From: Thermoleophilia bacterium UBA6103
GTDB taxonomy: Bacteria > Actinomycetota > Thermoleophilia > UBA2241
Reading direction: 5' to 3'
Assembly (NCBI GenBank): GCA_002423545.1
Contig: DIWP01000004.1
Coordinates: 1-53,330 of the forward strand
DNA: 53,330 bases
Below, piece by piece: positions 52,496 through 53,330 of the stretch; position 1 is the first letter of the stretch, and each line of letters opens with the position of its first letter. A model generated the notes under the pieces. It saw only the letters and a program-made list of their open reading frames with translations, was not told the origin of the DNA and searched no databases. Both the position numbers and the translations under genes were made by a program.

Positions 52496-52572
52496 GCGGG
52501 TGTAGCTCAGTCGGCTAGAGCGTCTGCTTGCCATGCAGAAGGTCGAGGGTTCGAGTCCCTTCACCCGCTCCA
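52496..52572 (+). tRNA. tRNA-Gly (GCC)
   Basis: Acceptor GCGGGTG/CACCCGC, anticodon stem TCTGC/GCAGA with loop TTGCCAT (anticodon GCC), and T arm GAGGG-TTCGAGT-CCCTT. Discriminator T73 and CCA are encoded. Confidence 0.95.
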
Positions 52573-52787
52573 GACGCCCTCCTCGCCCGCGCCCCCTCGC
52601 CCGCGCCCTCCTCGCTCCGGCCCCCGGCTCGTCACCGAGGCTCGTGACGGGCCACCTCAGGGTGCGGGAACGGTCGTCCGACTGACGCAAGTCAAGCTGG
52701 CCGCAGTGCACCTTTTCGGCTATCCTAACGATGGGTTTTCGGGGTGCCTCCACGGGCGCCGTCGGGACGGCAAGGAGCGGTGGAGTG

Positions 52788-53330
52788 ATGCGCAAGCGCA
52801 GCGAGAGCGTCGAGGAGTACCTCGAGGCCATCTACAAGCTCTCCCGCGACGACGGCGAAGGCGATGGCGGCGCGACGGTCTCGCAGCTCGCCGCCGCGCT
52901 TCAGGTGTCGCCGCCCTCGGTCTCGGAGATGCTCGGCCGTCTGCGCGCCGCCGGCCTCGTCGAGGAGGGCGGCGGGCGCGGCATCGCGCTGACGCCCCAG
53001 GGAGAGCGCGAGGGCGCCAGCCTCGTGCGCCGGCACCGGCTCAGCGAGCGCTTCCTCACCGAGATCCTCGACGTGCCGTGGGACGAGGTCCACGCCGAGG
53101 CCTGTCGCTTCGAGCACGCCATCAGCCCCGAGGTCGAGGCGCGGCTCGCGGCGCAGCTCGGCTACCCGCGCACCTGCCCGCACGGCCACGCGATCCCCGA
53201 AGAGGACGGTTCCTGCGTCGAGGAGCCGCTGCGCCCGCTCGTCGAGCTGGGTCCGGGCGAGCACGCCACCATCGGTCGCATCAGCGACGAGCAGCCTGAG
53301 CTCCTGCGCTACCTGGCGTCGCTCGGCCTG
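52788..53330 (+). CDS. DtxR/IdeR-family metal-dependent regulator, truncated by the window end
   Basis: The visible 181 residues start at ATG 52788 after AAGGAG. The winged HTH (about 1-75; VSQLAAALQVSPPSVSEMLGRL) is followed by the metal/dimerisation domain with its ligands: HRLSERFL, then HAEACRFEHAIS supplying His, Cys, Glu and His. The SH3-like FeoA domain begins near the end. Such proteins bind Fe(II) or Mn(II) and repress uptake genes. TATCCT (52721-52726) may be its -10 box. The ferritin gene of this window is a possible target, but no matching box was found there. Confidence 0.88.
   Translation, partial: MRKRSESVEEYLEAIYKLSRDDGEGDGGATVSQLAAALQVSPPSVSEMLGRLRAAGLVEEGGGRGIALTPQGEREGASLVRRHRLSERFLTEILDVPWDEVHAEACRFEHAISPEVEARLAAQLGYPRTCPHGHAIPEEDGSCVEEPLRPLVELGPGEHATIGRISDEQPELLRYLASLGL

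Overview
The window is very GC-rich, bacterial and gene-dense. It has strong GAGG/GGAGG ribosome-binding sites, many GTG starts, several likely leaderless genes (a -10 box 6-7 nt before the start codon) and tRNA genes with an encoded CCA. The gene content is a corrinoid-type methyltransferase, an MttB-family methyltransferase, a Cys-type molybdenum oxidoreductase, an electron-bifurcating Fix/Etf complex and a GctAB CoA-transferase. Together these suggest an actinobacterial lineage with anaerobic or facultative metabolism, of the Thermoleophilia/Coriobacteriia/Geothermincolia kind. That placement is inference from gene content, not a database result.

Layout. 1-5.3 kb: tail of an upstream gene, a molybdopterin oxidoreductase fused to a four-cluster ferredoxin subunit, a UroD/MtaA-family methyltransferase, a strong terminator, a palindromic repeat and a ferritin. 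5.5-10.6 kb: a hairpin array, an ammonium transporter (reverse), an HTH protein (reverse) and a transmembrane Ser/Thr kinase with an N-terminal Cache-like sensor. 10.7-16.1 kb: a GctAB-type CoA-transferase, a GAP/LysE-like membrane protein and a DadA-like FAD oxidoreductase (all reverse), then two overlapping DUF3870 paralogues. 16.2-24.4 kb (all reverse): two paralogous secreted IPT/FnIII-like/phage-tail-collar proteins, one with an N-terminal YCF48 propeller; a YCF48 relic; a Cys-containing secreted protein; a MalT/LuxR-type regulator; and a small Cys-rich protein. 24.6-29.8 kb: a zinc-ribbon/class III cyclase/AAA regulator and an orphan SBP_bac_5 solute-binding protein. 29.8-35.1 kb: a promoter-leader-terminator module, then acyl-CoA dehydrogenase-fixC-fixX-fixA-fixB. 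35.2-38.8 kb: a secreted C5-epimerase-like protein and an RDD/zinc-ribbon protein with a long acidic tail. 39-42 kb: tRNA-Ile2(CAU), a damaged reading frame, mttB and a divergent gntR; this islet is flanked by imperfect repeats. 42.2-53.3 kb: cupin, PLP decarboxylase, DUF4143 ATPase, DUF2207 membrane protein, a membrane-anchored unknown, an MFS exporter, a Nif3-RNase HI fusion, tRNA-Gly(GCC) and a truncated DtxR-family regulator.

How the parts may work together. The Mo/Fe-S enzyme and UroD-type methyltransferase look like one operon for methyl-group or aromatic-substrate metabolism. The acyl-CoA dehydrogenase and FixABCX form an energy-coupled acyl-CoA redox module. The 16-25 kb region looks like an envelope or secretion locus with its own regulator: the secreted Cys protein and the small Cys-rich protein share an identically spaced palindrome plus -10 box upstream, a candidate regulon of the MalT/LuxR protein encoded between them. 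mttB and gntR share an AT-rich intergenic region with a recognisable promoter and an interrupted palindrome suited to GntR binding.
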